Shown in pieces: positions 8,119 through 16,569 of a stretch of 55,369 nt of DNA. Location: contig CAJAHH010000133.1 of the NCBI GenBank assembly GCA_903939515.1, positions 1 through 55,369 of the forward strand. Reading direction: 5' to 3'. Source of the DNA: an uncultured Verrucomicrobiota bacterium (GTDB taxonomy: Bacteria; Verrucomicrobiota; Verrucomicrobiia; Limisphaerales; UBA9464). Numbering within the stretch: the first letter of the stretch is position 1; each line of letters begins with the position of its first letter. A program made the position numbers and the translations under genes. Under the pieces are notes generated by a model that saw nothing but the letters and a program-made list of their open reading frames with translations, did not search any database and was not told the origin of the DNA.

Positions 8119-8616
8119 ATGAACTCCAAGAATTCCTTCCTGCTGGCCGCCTTGTTGGCCACGGTCACCACCCTGAGCTCCTTCGCTCAGTCCCCCGAGA
8201 AGCCCCAGAAACAGGAAAAGCCCGAGAAGGCGGAAAAGCAGGAGAAGCCTGAAACCGGCCGCGGCGGTCGTGGCCCGGGCATCGAAGTGCCTCGGATCGG
8301 CGTGCCCGAAAAGGTGTTCACCACCTTGCCCCAGTCCTTGCAGGACCAGATCTCCAAGTACCGTGAGCAGTCCAAGGGCTTCATTGATGCACAGCGGGAG
8401 GTAGCCAAGACGCTGAGCACCGCCACCCAGGAACAGCGCAACACCGTTCGTGAGCAGCTCAAGGCCAATCGAGACAAGTTCCTGACTGACACCCAGCAGG
8501 TGCGCACCGAAATCCGCGACCAACTGAAAGACCTCGGCGTCTCGGTCCGCGAGAACAAGCCCACCGATGGCGGTGGTTCAGGCGGCGGCAAGGGCCCTGG
8601 CCGTCCCCGCGGCTAA
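8119..8616 (+). CDS. Small secreted Lys/Glu/Pro-rich coiled-coil protein
   Basis: 165 residues, family not recognised. Residues 1-24 form a clear signal peptide (MNSKNSFLLAALLATVTTLSSFAQ). Residues 25-48 are a charged KPEKxEKQEKPE linker. Residues 70-150 form a Gln/Arg/Lys-rich amphipathic helix likely to be a coiled coil (YREQSKGFIDAQREVAKTLS, then EQLKANRDKFLTDTQQVRTE). The tail is Gly/Pro/Arg-rich. It is probably periplasmic or cell-wall attached. Two tandem copies of the palindromic repeat lie between this stop codon and the next terminator, so they would be part of its mRNA 3' end. Confidence 0.8.
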   Translation: MNSKNSFLLAALLATVTTLSSFAQSPEKPQKQEKPEKAEKQEKPETGRGGRGPGIEVPRIGVPEKVFTTLPQSLQDQISKYREQSKGFIDAQREVAKTLSTATQEQRNTVREQLKANRDKFLTDTQQVRTEIRDQLKDLGVSVRENKPTDGGGSGGGKGPGRPRG

Positions 8617-8665
8617 TCCTCGAGGCTGATTTCTGTAGCCCCTCCCCATTTTCAGACAGGCTCTA

Positions 8666-8831
8666 AGCCGGAACGATTCAGTTGGGAGGAAAGGGATGGC
8701 GTCGCGGATTCTTTCGCAAAGCGAGGCGAGAGCGAGGCGCGGGCCGATGGAGGCCCGTAACGAGTGAACAACGAAGCTCTTGCGGAAGAAGACGCAGCCA
8801 GCACGACCGATCCCATCGCATCGTTCCGGCT
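8666..8831 (+). repeat. Palindromic repeat element, copy A
   Basis: 166 bases beginning AGCCGGAACGATTCAGTTGG and ending with a partly matching inverted copy of that end (CATCGTTCCGGCT). The interior is about 90% or more identical to copy B next door. No protein is encoded; the short open frames through it merely read the repeat. The two copies abut one another. Confidence 0.9.
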
Positions 8832-8832
8832 G

Positions 8833-8997
8833 GCCGGAACGATTCAGTTGGGAGGAAAGGGATGGCGTCGCGGATTCTTTCGCAAGACGAGGCGAGAGCG
8901 AGGCGCGGGCCGATGGAGGCCCGTAACGAGTGAACAACGAAGCTCTTGCGGAAGAAGACGCAGCCAGCACGACCGATCCAATTGAATCGTTCCGGCT
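8833..8997 (+). repeat. Palindromic repeat element, copy B
   Basis: 165 bases with 20 bp terminal inverted repeats: GCCGGAACGATTCAGTTGG at the left and CCAATTGAATCGTTCCGGCT at the right, matching with one mismatch. The A-B pair is bounded by the 5-mer CTAAG on both sides (8663-8667 and 8996-9000), which could be a target-site duplication but overlaps the inverted repeat. Confidence 0.9.
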
Positions 8998-9002
8998 AAG
9001 GC

Positions 9003-9042
9003 AAGGCAGGCGAATCGCAGGTTGCGGCTCGCCTGCCTTTTT
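9003..9042 (+). terminator. Terminator downstream of the tandem repeats
   Basis: AAGGCAGGCGA pairs with TCGCCTGCCTT and is followed by a T-run. It would end the transcript of the secreted protein gene at 8119 after passing through both repeat copies. Confidence 0.85.
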
Positions 9043-9085
9043 CGTGTCCGGCACTCTCATGGAGACTGATCCGTTGCATTTTCGC

Positions 9086-10300
9086 ATGACGACTCCGACA
9101 CACCACCGCACCCGAATGGAAGCCTGCCCCTGGGCAAGACTTTCGGCTGGGTTCTGGGTCTGGATCTTCCTGGTGGGAGGAAATCTCCTCGGTGGTCAGC
9201 AAGTGTTGGGTCCCTTGCATCCGCGAGATCTCGAGGGTGAGTGGGAGATTCCGGTGTGGACCACCACGGTGAGCTTGCGCAGCTCGGGCGGGTGGCGGGA
9301 CAACGCTCTCCTTTCGGGCACCAACGCCCAGGAAACCCCGTTCGCTGGCTATGGGTTCGAGGCCTTTTTGATGCGCATGCCCATCGACGCCCATCGATGG
9401 ACCTTATTTGTCGGCGGCGAAGAACGTCGGTACTTGAAGACGGTGGATTCTGGCCTCGTGGGTCAGCCAGTGAGCGGCGATGCCTGGGTTTCAACTTATG
9501 GCGAATATCGGTACCAAACTCCATCCGGATGGAGCCCTGGCCTTGTGGGTCAGCACCTCTACGCCAATCAAGTTTTCGACGCCTCGACGTTGGCCGACGG
9601 TCAGGGTTCGGTGCGTACCAAGGTCCATTCCCTGACCGCCCAACCCTCCGTTCGATGGTCCCGGGGTCGCGGATTCCGTTGGGAGGTGGGTTACAGTTGG
9701 CAGCGCCAGAACTTTAATGCCCCGATCGATGGATTCTGGCAGACGGGGCCGCGCTCCGTGGTGGCTTGGGACTACGCCGAGGGCTCTGCGGTCGAGGCCA
9801 CCGTCCGCTACGAAAACCGGCCTTATGATTCCCGGCCTGCTTCCAATCTCCTGGGCATTCCCGAGCCCGACACGGTGGCGCGGTTCACTCAGCTCAATGC
9901 CGATGTGGCGTGGAAACATCAGTGGTCGGACAAACCTAAACTGCGTTCCACGGTGCGCCTCTTCCAAATGCTGAACCGGGATGAGGCGGTGGGTTTCTAT
10001 GATTTCAATCGCTGGGGAGTGGCTGGAACCCTGCGTTGGGAAGGAGTCCGTTGGGGGACCTTGTTTGGAGCGCGCTGGAGCCAATGGGACTACCAACGTC
10101 AGTTCATTTCGCCCGCCCCAGAAGACCTCTTCAAGTACCGCCACACCCAGGATATGGAAACCAATGCCCGCGTGTTTCGAAAAGTGGGTCGCCACGCGAC
10201 GGTGTTTGCCGAGTACTTGTTCGAGCGGCAGAATTCCAACGTGCTGCTCTACACCTATTCCTCCCACACGGCCACTGGCGGATTGGAATGGGAATTTTGA
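9086..10300 (+). CDS. Outer-membrane beta-barrel protein of unknown function
   Basis: About 404 residues. A signal peptide is visible (MEACPWARLSAGFWVWIFLVGGN, with cleavage near GGQQ). After residue 40 the sequence alternates polar and aromatic/hydrophobic residues in strand-length blocks (WTLFVGGEERRYLK, WVSTYGEYRYQ, RWEVGYSWQRQNF, AEYLFERQ), and it ends in GGLEWEF. A C-terminal Phe with alternate hydrophobics is the beta-signal recognised by BamA. It therefore probably sits in the outer membrane as a porin-like or assembly barrel. The ATG at 9086 was taken; 9059 and 9116 are in the same frame and possible, and 9116 gives the shortest signal peptide. Its last 13 bases overlap the next gene, suggesting translational coupling to the sensor kinase. 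Confidence 0.75.
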   Translation: MTTPTHHRTRMEACPWARLSAGFWVWIFLVGGNLLGGQQVLGPLHPRDLEGEWEIPVWTTTVSLRSSGGWRDNALLSGTNAQETPFAGYGFEAFLMRMPIDAHRWTLFVGGEERRYLKTVDSGLVGQPVSGDAWVSTYGEYRYQTPSGWSPGLVGQHLYANQVFDASTLADGQGSVRTKVHSLTAQPSVRWSRGRGFRWEVGYSWQRQNFNAPIDGFWQTGPRSVVAWDYAEGSAVEATVRYENRPYDSRPASNLLGIPEPDTVARFTQLNADVAWKHQWSDKPKLRSTVRLFQMLNRDEAVGFYDFNRWGVAGTLRWEGVRWGTLFGARWSQWDYQRQFISPAPEDLFKYRHTQDMETNARVFRKVGRHATVFAEYLFERQNSNVLLYTYSSHTATGGLEWEF

Positions 10301-11655
10301 AACCGAACCGGCTCCAGTATGGAATGCATGGGCCCACGTTCGCGGCGGTGGCGGTGGCCTTGGCTGTGTTGTTGTTGACGGTTCTCGGCACGCGCCTCCA
10401 GCTGCGCCGGGAACTCCGCGTGGGTTTGGCCGAACGCGAAGCGCGTGGTGTGGCGGCCTTGTTCCAGGGACGTTTTGCTGCTCTGCGCGCCGAGGGAGTG
10501 GATGACCCGCTCTTGGCCGCCGTCGAAGTGGCCACGTTGCCGCAGTTGGCCTATGTCCAACGGATTACGGTCTTCGACGCCCGCGGCGGATTGCCCTCAA
10601 GGATTTATGGCGAGGAGTCTGTTCCGCAGCCGGATACCTCGCAGTTGGAGCGCTTGACTGCGGGAGAAGTGCTTCCGGAATTCCGAGTCCAAGCCGATGG
10701 AAACTCGGCCGTCCTACGGATGCACATCCCTCTCCCGGATTCCACGGCCCCGTTGCTGGCCGGCATTTTGGGTGTGGAGGTCGCGGGTTCGGGATTATTG
10801 GAAGAGTATGCCCAACTCGATCGCAGTCTTTGGCGACAAGGGTTCGTCACCTTGCTGCTGTCCGGCAGCGCCTTGGCGGTGGCCATTACGATCGCCTTTT
10901 CCCGATTGGCCCGCGCCAATCAAGTTTTGTTCGATCGCAGCGAGAGATTGGTTCGAGCCAATCGAGAGTTGATGGTGGCCACCAAGACCGGAGCGATGGG
11001 AGCCGTGGCTTCTCACTTGGTGCACGGGCTGCGCAATCCTTTGGCGGGCCTTCAAGGGTTTCTGGCCAGCCTCGGAGATCAGCCCGTGGCGGCGGATGAT
11101 CGAGCTGAAGCCCTGGTCACTCTCCGCCGCATGCGAGCCCTCATCGATGGCGTGGTGTGTGTTCTTCGGGACTCCGGTGGCGTCTCCGAGTTTGAGATAG
11201 CGATGAGTGAACTGTTGCCCCGGGTCTTGCAGCGCCTGGATCCGGCGGCGCAGGCGCGGGGAGTCCGGAGCGTTTTGCACAGCCATTCCCATCGTCGGCT
11301 TCACAACCGGGAGGCCAACATCCTCCTGCTGGTAGTGGAGAATTTGGTCAGCAACGCGCTGGAGGCGGCGCCGGATCATTCTGAGGTGCGGATTGCCTCG
11401 GTCGATGGCGCCGATGGCAGTTTAATGGTGCGCGTCACCGATGCCGGAACCGGGATCGCGCCGTCCGTGCGGGAACACCTCTTCGAGCCCACGGTGTCCA
11501 CCAAGCCGGGCGGCAGCGGCTTAGGATTGGCCATCACCCGACAACTGGCTTTGAGCATCGGCGGTGACGTCTCACTGGAGTCCACCGGATCGGCCGGATC
11601 GACCTTTGTTGTGCATTTCCCGCCGCCGGACCAAGTCTCTGTGATAGACGCCTGA
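10288..11655 (+). CDS. Membrane sensor histidine kinase
   Basis: 455 residues. A first membrane segment lies at about 16-34, a periplasmic sensor region at about 35-185 and a second membrane segment at about 190-210 (VTLLLSGSALAVAITIAF), followed by a short linker helix. The H box is SHLVHGLRNPLAG with the phospho-acceptor His at about 246. N box LVVENLVSNALEAA, DAGTGIAP (G1) and GGSGLGLAI (G2) form the HATPase domain. The enzyme would autophosphorylate in response to an envelope signal. No response regulator lies beside it. The ATG overlaps the end of the barrel gene (10288-10300); a second in-frame ATG is at 10324. Confidence 0.92.
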   Translation: MGILKPNRLQYGMHGPTFAAVAVALAVLLLTVLGTRLQLRRELRVGLAEREARGVAALFQGRFAALRAEGVDDPLLAAVEVATLPQLAYVQRITVFDARGGLPSRIYGEESVPQPDTSQLERLTAGEVLPEFRVQADGNSAVLRMHIPLPDSTAPLLAGILGVEVAGSGLLEEYAQLDRSLWRQGFVTLLLSGSALAVAITIAFSRLARANQVLFDRSERLVRANRELMVATKTGAMGAVASHLVHGLRNPLAGLQGFLASLGDQPVAADDRAEALVTLRRMRALIDGVVCVLRDSGGVSEFEIAMSELLPRVLQRLDPAAQARGVRSVLHSHSHRRLHNREANILLLVVENLVSNALEAAPDHSEVRIASVDGADGSLMVRVTDAGTGIAPSVREHLFEPTVSTKPGGSGLGLAITRQLALSIGGDVSLESTGSAGSTFVVHFPPPDQVSVIDA

Positions 11656-11706
11656 AATTGATTGGAGCACATTGCACACCGGCTCCTGAGCGCCTATAGA
11701 AACGCA

Positions 11707-13932
11707 ATGAACACCGTCGTCCGCAGCAGCAAGGAGGCTTGCGCCTTTGGGCCAACGGGTCAGTGGGGGTTCTTGCATATTTTCTTGCTGATCCTGATAG
11801 GTGCCGTGGCCGGATCGCCCAAGGCCAACGCCCAAGGCACCAATTTGACCTGGCGATGGTCCAACCCCGTTCCCTTCGGCAATTCCATTACCGATTTGGC
11901 ATGGCGCACCAATCGCCTGTACCTCGCCGTGGGAGATCGCGGCGCACTGTGGGTGGCGGACGCTCTGCCGGACTGGCGTCGGGTGAAGACCGAAACTTCG
12001 GTCGCGTTGCGTGGAGCCACCTATTTGGGAGATCGGGCGATCGTGGTGGGCGAGTCGGGGACGGTTCTCTGGTCCGATGGAGAAGTGTTTGAGTCGGCGG
12101 TCTCGGGCACGACCCAGTGGCTGGAAAGCGTGGCCGCTTCGACCAATCGGGTTGTGGCCGTGGGCGACGGCGGGACGGTGCTCGTCAGCACCAATGGGGT
12201 CGAATGGACGGCCGCTTCCGTGGGCAAAACCAATAACCTCACCAGTGTGACTTATGCTTCGGGCCTGTTCGTGGCCGTTGGTGATGCCGCCTTTGTGGCC
12301 AGCAGTGTCGATGGCCTGAGTTGGACCGTACGCAACACCGGCAAGTCGGGCTTCAATTGGTACCGCGTGGCCCCGGTGTCCACCGGTGTCATGATCGTAG
12401 GTGACGCAGGCAATTACGCGATCAGCCGCACGACCCAATTGCTCCAATGGGATGCTGGCCGAATTAGCACCACCAACGCGCTGACGGCCGTGTTAGCCAT
12501 TGGCAACGAGCGGTTGGTGGCTGGTCCTGGAGAATTGCGTTTCGGTGTCAGCCTGTTCGGCAATTGGGTTTGGTCGTCCGAGGCCAATTCCCTCCGGGCC
12601 AATCCGGCTCCGCTGGTGACCTATCAATGTCTGTTGTGGGACGGGCAGCAGGTGGTGGCCGGAACACGCAATGGCCTGGTTGTTACCGGGACGCGGTCTT
12701 CCACCTTGGCCGGATTCAACTGGAGCTACACCGAACCCACCGGCATCGCCGCCATTTGGGATTCTCTGGTTCTCACCGTCCCCGGCACCAATGTGAGTGT
12801 CGCATTCACAGGGGCAGTGCCCACATTCTCCACCAACACCCAACCACAAACCCTCCGGGTCACGGCTGGAGAATGGGCGCAGTTCATGGACAGTCCGGAC
12901 GGCAAGAACTGGAACCGGGGCCTGGCTCCGGCCAGTGCGTCCGGAGTGAATTACTACGGGCTGGGCGGCCGTTCCAATTGGGTGGTTGCTGTGGGTTCCT
13001 CAGGAGCACTGGCCTTGAGCCGCACCGACTATGCACCGTTGGTCAGCACCCATTCCGCAACCAACGGAACCCAGGTGGTCCGGGTGCTCATCACCAATCA
13101 GGTGAACACCCTGGGCATCGCCTGGGAAGCGGTCGCCTCCGGAGTCACCGCCGACTTGCGGGCGGTCTGTGCGAATGCCGACCTCTTTGTCGTCGCCGGT
13201 TCCAGCGGAGCCCTCCTGACCAGTCCGGATGCCCGGTCGTGGACGCGGCGAACCTCCGGATCCACCGCCATTCTGAGCGGCGCCACCGAATGGCCGGGTG
13301 GGTTTGTGGTTTCCGGACAAAATGGGACTCTCTTGAGCAGCGCCAATGGCACCAACTGGTCCTCCCGCCCCTCCGGCACCTCGCGCTGGCTTTGGCGAGT
13401 GCGATGGCTCAGTGGCCGTCTGGTCGCCGTGGGCGAAGCGGGCACAGTCTTGACCAGCACCGACGGGGTGGTTTGGTTGGCGCGTTCCACGGTCTCGACC
13501 ACCTGGTGGAATGATGTGGGATGGTATTCCGGCTGGTTCTGTTTGGTGGGCGATGGAGGTGTCGTGGCCTTGTCGCAAGACCTCTTAAATTGGGTCGAAA
13601 TGCCCACCGTCACCACCCGCAACCTCTATACGGTGAGTGCGGCCACCGACCAGTGGATTGTCGCCGGTACCGGCGGGGCCATCCTGCGAGCCAGAGCCAC
13701 CGCCTTCGATGCGCCGGTGCAAGTTCTCAACTATCCGAAGTCTTCCGAAGACAGCCTGTTCCTCTTCGGTGGACAAATGGACCAGACCTTCCGCCTGGAG
13801 CGCTCGGTGGATTTGCAAACCTGGCAGGATGCAACAGATCTGGAGATCAGCGACCCCGAGGGCGTGCTCCTGTTGCTCGACCCCACAGCCAATGCTCCGA
13901 ACGGTCAGTTCTTCCGGGTGGTCCACCCGTGA
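11707..13932 (+). CDS. Secreted beta-propeller-like repeat protein
   Basis: 741 residues. The N-terminus has a hydrophobic segment ending in an AxA-type cleavage site (GSPKANAQG). The mature part is built from many repeats of about 40 residues with the pattern (V)GDxGTxLxSxDGxxW (VGDRGALWVAD, VGESGTVLWSDG, VGDGGTVLVSTNG, VGEAGTVLTSTDG), which resembles BNR/YCF48-type propeller blades. A C-terminal piece (RLERSVDLQTWQDATDLEI) resembles the short module often found at the end of secreted Verrucomicrobiota proteins. It is probably an extracellular or surface scaffold; no active site is evident. It starts 51 bases after the kinase gene and may be cotranscribed. ATG 11707 was preferred; a longer in-frame start would only lengthen the n-region. 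Confidence 0.78.
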   Translation: MNTVVRSSKEACAFGPTGQWGFLHIFLLILIGAVAGSPKANAQGTNLTWRWSNPVPFGNSITDLAWRTNRLYLAVGDRGALWVADALPDWRRVKTETSVALRGATYLGDRAIVVGESGTVLWSDGEVFESAVSGTTQWLESVAASTNRVVAVGDGGTVLVSTNGVEWTAASVGKTNNLTSVTYASGLFVAVGDAAFVASSVDGLSWTVRNTGKSGFNWYRVAPVSTGVMIVGDAGNYAISRTTQLLQWDAGRISTTNALTAVLAIGNERLVAGPGELRFGVSLFGNWVWSSEANSLRANPAPLVTYQCLLWDGQQVVAGTRNGLVVTGTRSSTLAGFNWSYTEPTGIAAIWDSLVLTVPGTNVSVAFTGAVPTFSTNTQPQTLRVTAGEWAQFMDSPDGKNWNRGLAPASASGVNYYGLGGRSNWVVAVGSSGALALSRTDYAPLVSTHSATNGTQVVRVLITNQVNTLGIAWEAVASGVTADLRAVCANADLFVVAGSSGALLTSPDARSWTRRTSGSTAILSGATEWPGGFVVSGQNGTLLSSANGTNWSSRPSGTSRWLWRVRWLSGRLVAVGEAGTVLTSTDGVVWLARSTVSTTWWNDVGWYSGWFCLVGDGGVVALSQDLLNWVEMPTVTTRNLYTVSAATDQWIVAGTGGAILRARATAFDAPVQVLNYPKSSEDSLFLFGGQMDQTFRLERSVDLQTWQDATDLEISDPEGVLLLLDPTANAPNGQFFRVVHP

Positions 13933-14026
13933 TGCTCGTGGAGCTCTTAGCGTACCTTCGCCACGCCGTGCGCGGACACCGCGCTTGTAAGCCTTGACGA
14001 CTCGGGTACCTTGACAGCTAGCCGTC

Positions 14027-14932
14027 ATGAAAACCTCAGAATTTTCCAATCGTCGCGCGGTGAGCCGCCGTGGCTTCACGCTCATCGAACTCTTGGTGGT
14101 CATTGCCATCATTGCCATTTTGGCTGGCATGCTCTTGCCGGCTCTGGCGAAGGCGAAGTCCAAGGCTCAGGGCATCGGCTGCGTCAACAATGGCAAGCAG
14201 CTCACCTTGGCCTGGCACTTATACTCCACCGACTACAATGATGCGGTGGCCAACAACTATGGCGTCAGTGAGACCATTCAGGCCATTGACCAGAAAGTGT
14301 TCGATAACTGGGTCAACAACGTCATGACTTGGGGTGTCGGCACCGGCACGGCCGAACGCAGCGTCACTAACGACGCGTGGGTGGTGAATGGGGTTTTGGG
14401 CAAGTACACCGGAGGGGCCGTGGGTGTTTACAAGTGCCCGGCCGATGTCTTCGTGTCGCCCGCCCAGCGCGCCAAGGGTTGGTCTCGCCGCAATCGGAGT
14501 ATGGCCATGAACTCCTTCTTTGGTCGCTTCAGCATTGGTAATGATTCCACCAAGGACGGCCGCAACTGGGGCTTCTCCGACCGCCTCCAGTTCCTCAAGC
14601 AGTCGCAAGTCCCCTCGCCCTCCAAGACGTGGCTCACGCTCGATGAGCACCCGGACTCCATTAATGACGCCTACTTCATTAATAACCCCGATGCTTCGTC
14701 TTGGCAGGACATCCCGGCCTCGTACCACAACGGCGCCTGCGGCTTCTCCTTCGCCGACGGACATGCCGAGATCCGCCGCTGGCTCAGTGGTACCTCAAAA
14801 TACCAGGCTGTGAAGTTTTCCTATCCGCCCACCAAGGCCTTCGATGCCCAGGGGAAGATAGACTTCCAGTGGTATCGCGAGCGCACCGGCTACATCTTGG
14901 CCAACGGGAACGTGCAGCAGTACGGCTACTAA
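14027..14932 (+). CDS. Type II secretion/pilin-like H-X9-DG protein
   Basis: 301 residues. The N-terminus [19 protein letters not shown] is a prepilin peptidase signal followed by the hydrophobic helix of type IV pilins and pseudopilins. The C-terminal half contains [12 protein letters not shown], the H-X9-DG motif of the large DUF1559-like family that is amplified in Planctomycetota and Verrucomicrobiota. The protein is anchored by its helix and could assemble into a pseudopilus or act as a surface protein. It faces a gspE-type ATPase gene across a shared terminator, the only secretion motor in the window. A paralogue with the same first half is at 25620. Confidence 0.92.
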   Translation: MKTSEFSNRRAVSRRGFTLIELLVVIAIIAILAGMLLPALAKAKSKAQGIGCVNNGKQLTLAWHLYSTDYNDAVANNYGVSETIQAIDQKVFDNWVNNVMTWGVGTGTAERSVTNDAWVVNGVLGKYTGGAVGVYKCPADVFVSPAQRAKGWSRRNRSMAMNSFFGRFSIGNDSTKDGRNWGFSDRLQFLKQSQVPSPSKTWLTLDEHPDSINDAYFINNPDASSWQDIPASYHNGACGFSFADGHAEIRRWLSGTSKYQAVKFSYPPTKAFDAQGKIDFQWYRERTGYILANGNVQQYGY

Positions 14933-14956
14933 TACTGACCGCCGGGTCGGTGTGAA

Positions 14957-15003
14957 ATCGGGGCATCCAGGGATTCTTTCCCGGGTGCCCCGATCGCTTT
15001 TTA
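14957..15003 (+). terminator. Terminator between convergent pseudopilin and gspE genes
   Basis: ATCGGGGCA and TGCCCCGAT form the outer stem, with CCAGGGA/TTCCCGGG inside and CTTTTT after it. It overlaps the last codon of the oppositely directed gspE gene. Confidence 0.88.
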
Positions 15004-16218
15004 GAACCCTTCCATGCCGACTACCCGAAGGATTTCTTCCAGAGTGGTTTCACCTCGCAAGGCCCTTCGCAGGCCCGCCTGCCAGAGAGTCTCCATGCCT
15101 TGAGCTTGAGCAATTTCTTGCAGTCGTCGCGTGGGTAGCTTCTGCAGCACCGCATCGCGCAGGACCTCGTCCACCGTCAAGGTTTCCATCACAGTAGCGC
15201 GACCGCTGAAGCCGGTGTGGTTGCAGGCTGGGCAGCCGCCTCCGCGACGGAATTGCCCTGTGCTATGCGTCTTCACCGGGAGGTAGGCCAGAGCGGCCGG
15301 TTCGGGTTGGTAGGATTCCAGGCAGACGAGGCAGTTGCGTCGGATGAGGCGCATACCCAGGACGCCCGTGATTGAGGAGGCCAGCAGGAAGGGCTCGATG
15401 CCCATGTTAATGAGCCGGGCGAAGACTCCGGAGGTGCTGCCGGAGTGGATGGTGCTAATGACCAGATGCCCGGTGAGCCCCGCCTGCACGGCGATTTGGG
15501 CCGTTTCGGCATCCCGGATCTCGCCGATCATGATGACCTGGGGGTCTTGCCGCATGAGCGACCGCAAGGCCACCGGGTAGGTGTAGTCGCGAGCCACATT
15601 GCACTGGGACTGGGCGATGAGAGGTAAAGTGAACTCCACCGGATCCTCCACCGTGGCGATGCTAATGCTCGGGCCCGACCGCTCGATGAGGTGGCAGAGT
15701 GAGGCGTAGATCACCGTTGTTTTGCCCGAGCCGGTGGGGCCGGTCATGAGCACCAGGCCGCTCGGTCGGGTCAGCAGTGCCTTGAGGGTTTCCAGAATGT
15801 CGGGTTCGAGACCGAGGGCCTCGAGGTTGAAGGCGCGGTTCGAGGGGTCAAAGATACGGATCACTGTCTTCTCGCCGCGGATGGTGGGGAAGGTGGAGAT
15901 GCGCAAGACCACGTTGCCCGCCTCGGGAAAGGTGTTGGCGCGGCCTTCTTGGGGGAGTTGGGTTTCATGGCCTATGAGGTTGGCCATGACCTTGAGGCGA
16001 CCGGTGATCTTGGGCAGGAGGTCACTGGGCAAATGGATGAGCTCATTGAGCACGCCGCTCATCCGGACTCGTACGGCAATACTCGATTCCCAGGGCTCGA
16101 TGTGGATGTCGCTCGCGCCCGATTGCACAGCATCAATGATCACGCAGTCCACCAGACGAACGACGTCAATCTCCTCGTCGGAGGGACAGGCTTGCAGGAA
16201 GCGGACTGTTTGGCTCAT
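15001..16218 (-). CDS. GspE/PilB-type secretion ATPase without the N-terminal domain
   Basis: 405 residues, about 150 shorter than full GspE or PilB because the N-terminal GspE_N/MshEN domain is absent. It begins directly with the DIHIEPWE segment. Walker A is GPTGSGKTT (160-168), Walker B is IMIGEIRDAETA, the His box is HLVISTIHSGS, and a C4 zinc site is formed by CLVC and CPAC. It would be a hexameric motor for a type II secretion or type IV pilus machine. It is the last gene of a leftward run starting at exbB. The unusual genomic context makes a role in that operon's envelope system possible. Confidence 0.9.
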   Translation of the reverse strand: MSQTVRFLQACPSDEEIDVVRLVDCVIIDAVQSGASDIHIEPWESSIAVRVRMSGVLNELIHLPSDLLPKITGRLKVMANLIGHETQLPQEGRANTFPEAGNVVLRISTFPTIRGEKTVIRIFDPSNRAFNLEALGLEPDILETLKALLTRPSGLVLMTGPTGSGKTTVIYASLCHLIERSGPSISIATVEDPVEFTLPLIAQSQCNVARDYTYPVALRSLMRQDPQVIMIGEIRDAETAQIAVQAGLTGHLVISTIHSGSTSGVFARLINMGIEPFLLASSITGVLGMRLIRRNCLVCLESYQPEPAALAYLPVKTHSTGQFRRGGGCPACNHTGFSGRATVMETLTVDEVLRDAVLQKLPTRRLQEIAQAQGMETLWQAGLRRALRGETTLEEILRVVGMEGF

Positions 16219-16338
16219 GCACGGAGTGGAGTGGACCTCGGAGGAAAAGCCAAATGTTCATCCGCCCTTAGCGGTGATTGAAAAGGCTGAGAACCGGAGT
16301 GCGAACCAGCTTCTCTCTGGGCCTCCGCCGACCGGTTC

Positions 16339-16563
16339 TCAAAAACGAACGGCCTCGTTGGTCTTGCCGCATTGCGGGCACCGGGACCGTTCTACTTCGG
16401 CATCGTCGGTGTAGACCGCGCTGCAGCGCACGCAGCGGAACACTTGATCTTGGGAGACATCTGAACCGATGCGCCGCCTGCGGAACTCATCGCCAAGGGC
16501 GAAGAACCCTAAGGTCGTTAGAAGCAGCGCCACCCACAGGGCAATAATAGTTTCCGGGTGCAT
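16339..16563 (-). CDS. Small membrane protein with a zinc ribbon
   Basis: 74 residues, family not recognised. Residues 5-23 form one membrane helix (IIALWVALLLTTLGFFAL). The C-terminal part has two CxxC pairs (CVRC and CPQC, 18 residues apart) of a zinc-ribbon or rubredoxin-like knuckle. It lies six bases behind the TonB-like gene and upstream of gspE, in the same leftward operon. A regulatory or adaptor role in that envelope system is a guess. Confidence 0.75.
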   Translation of the reverse strand: MHPETIIALWVALLLTTLGFFALGDEFRRRRIGSDVSQDQVFRCVRCSAVYTDDAEVERSRCPQCGKTNEAVRF

Positions 16564-16569
16564 CGCCGT

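Noticed and set aside
8764-8985. Short proteins beginning MNNEALAEEDAAST
   Set aside because: They are translations of the palindromic repeat copies, which explains why they occur twice.
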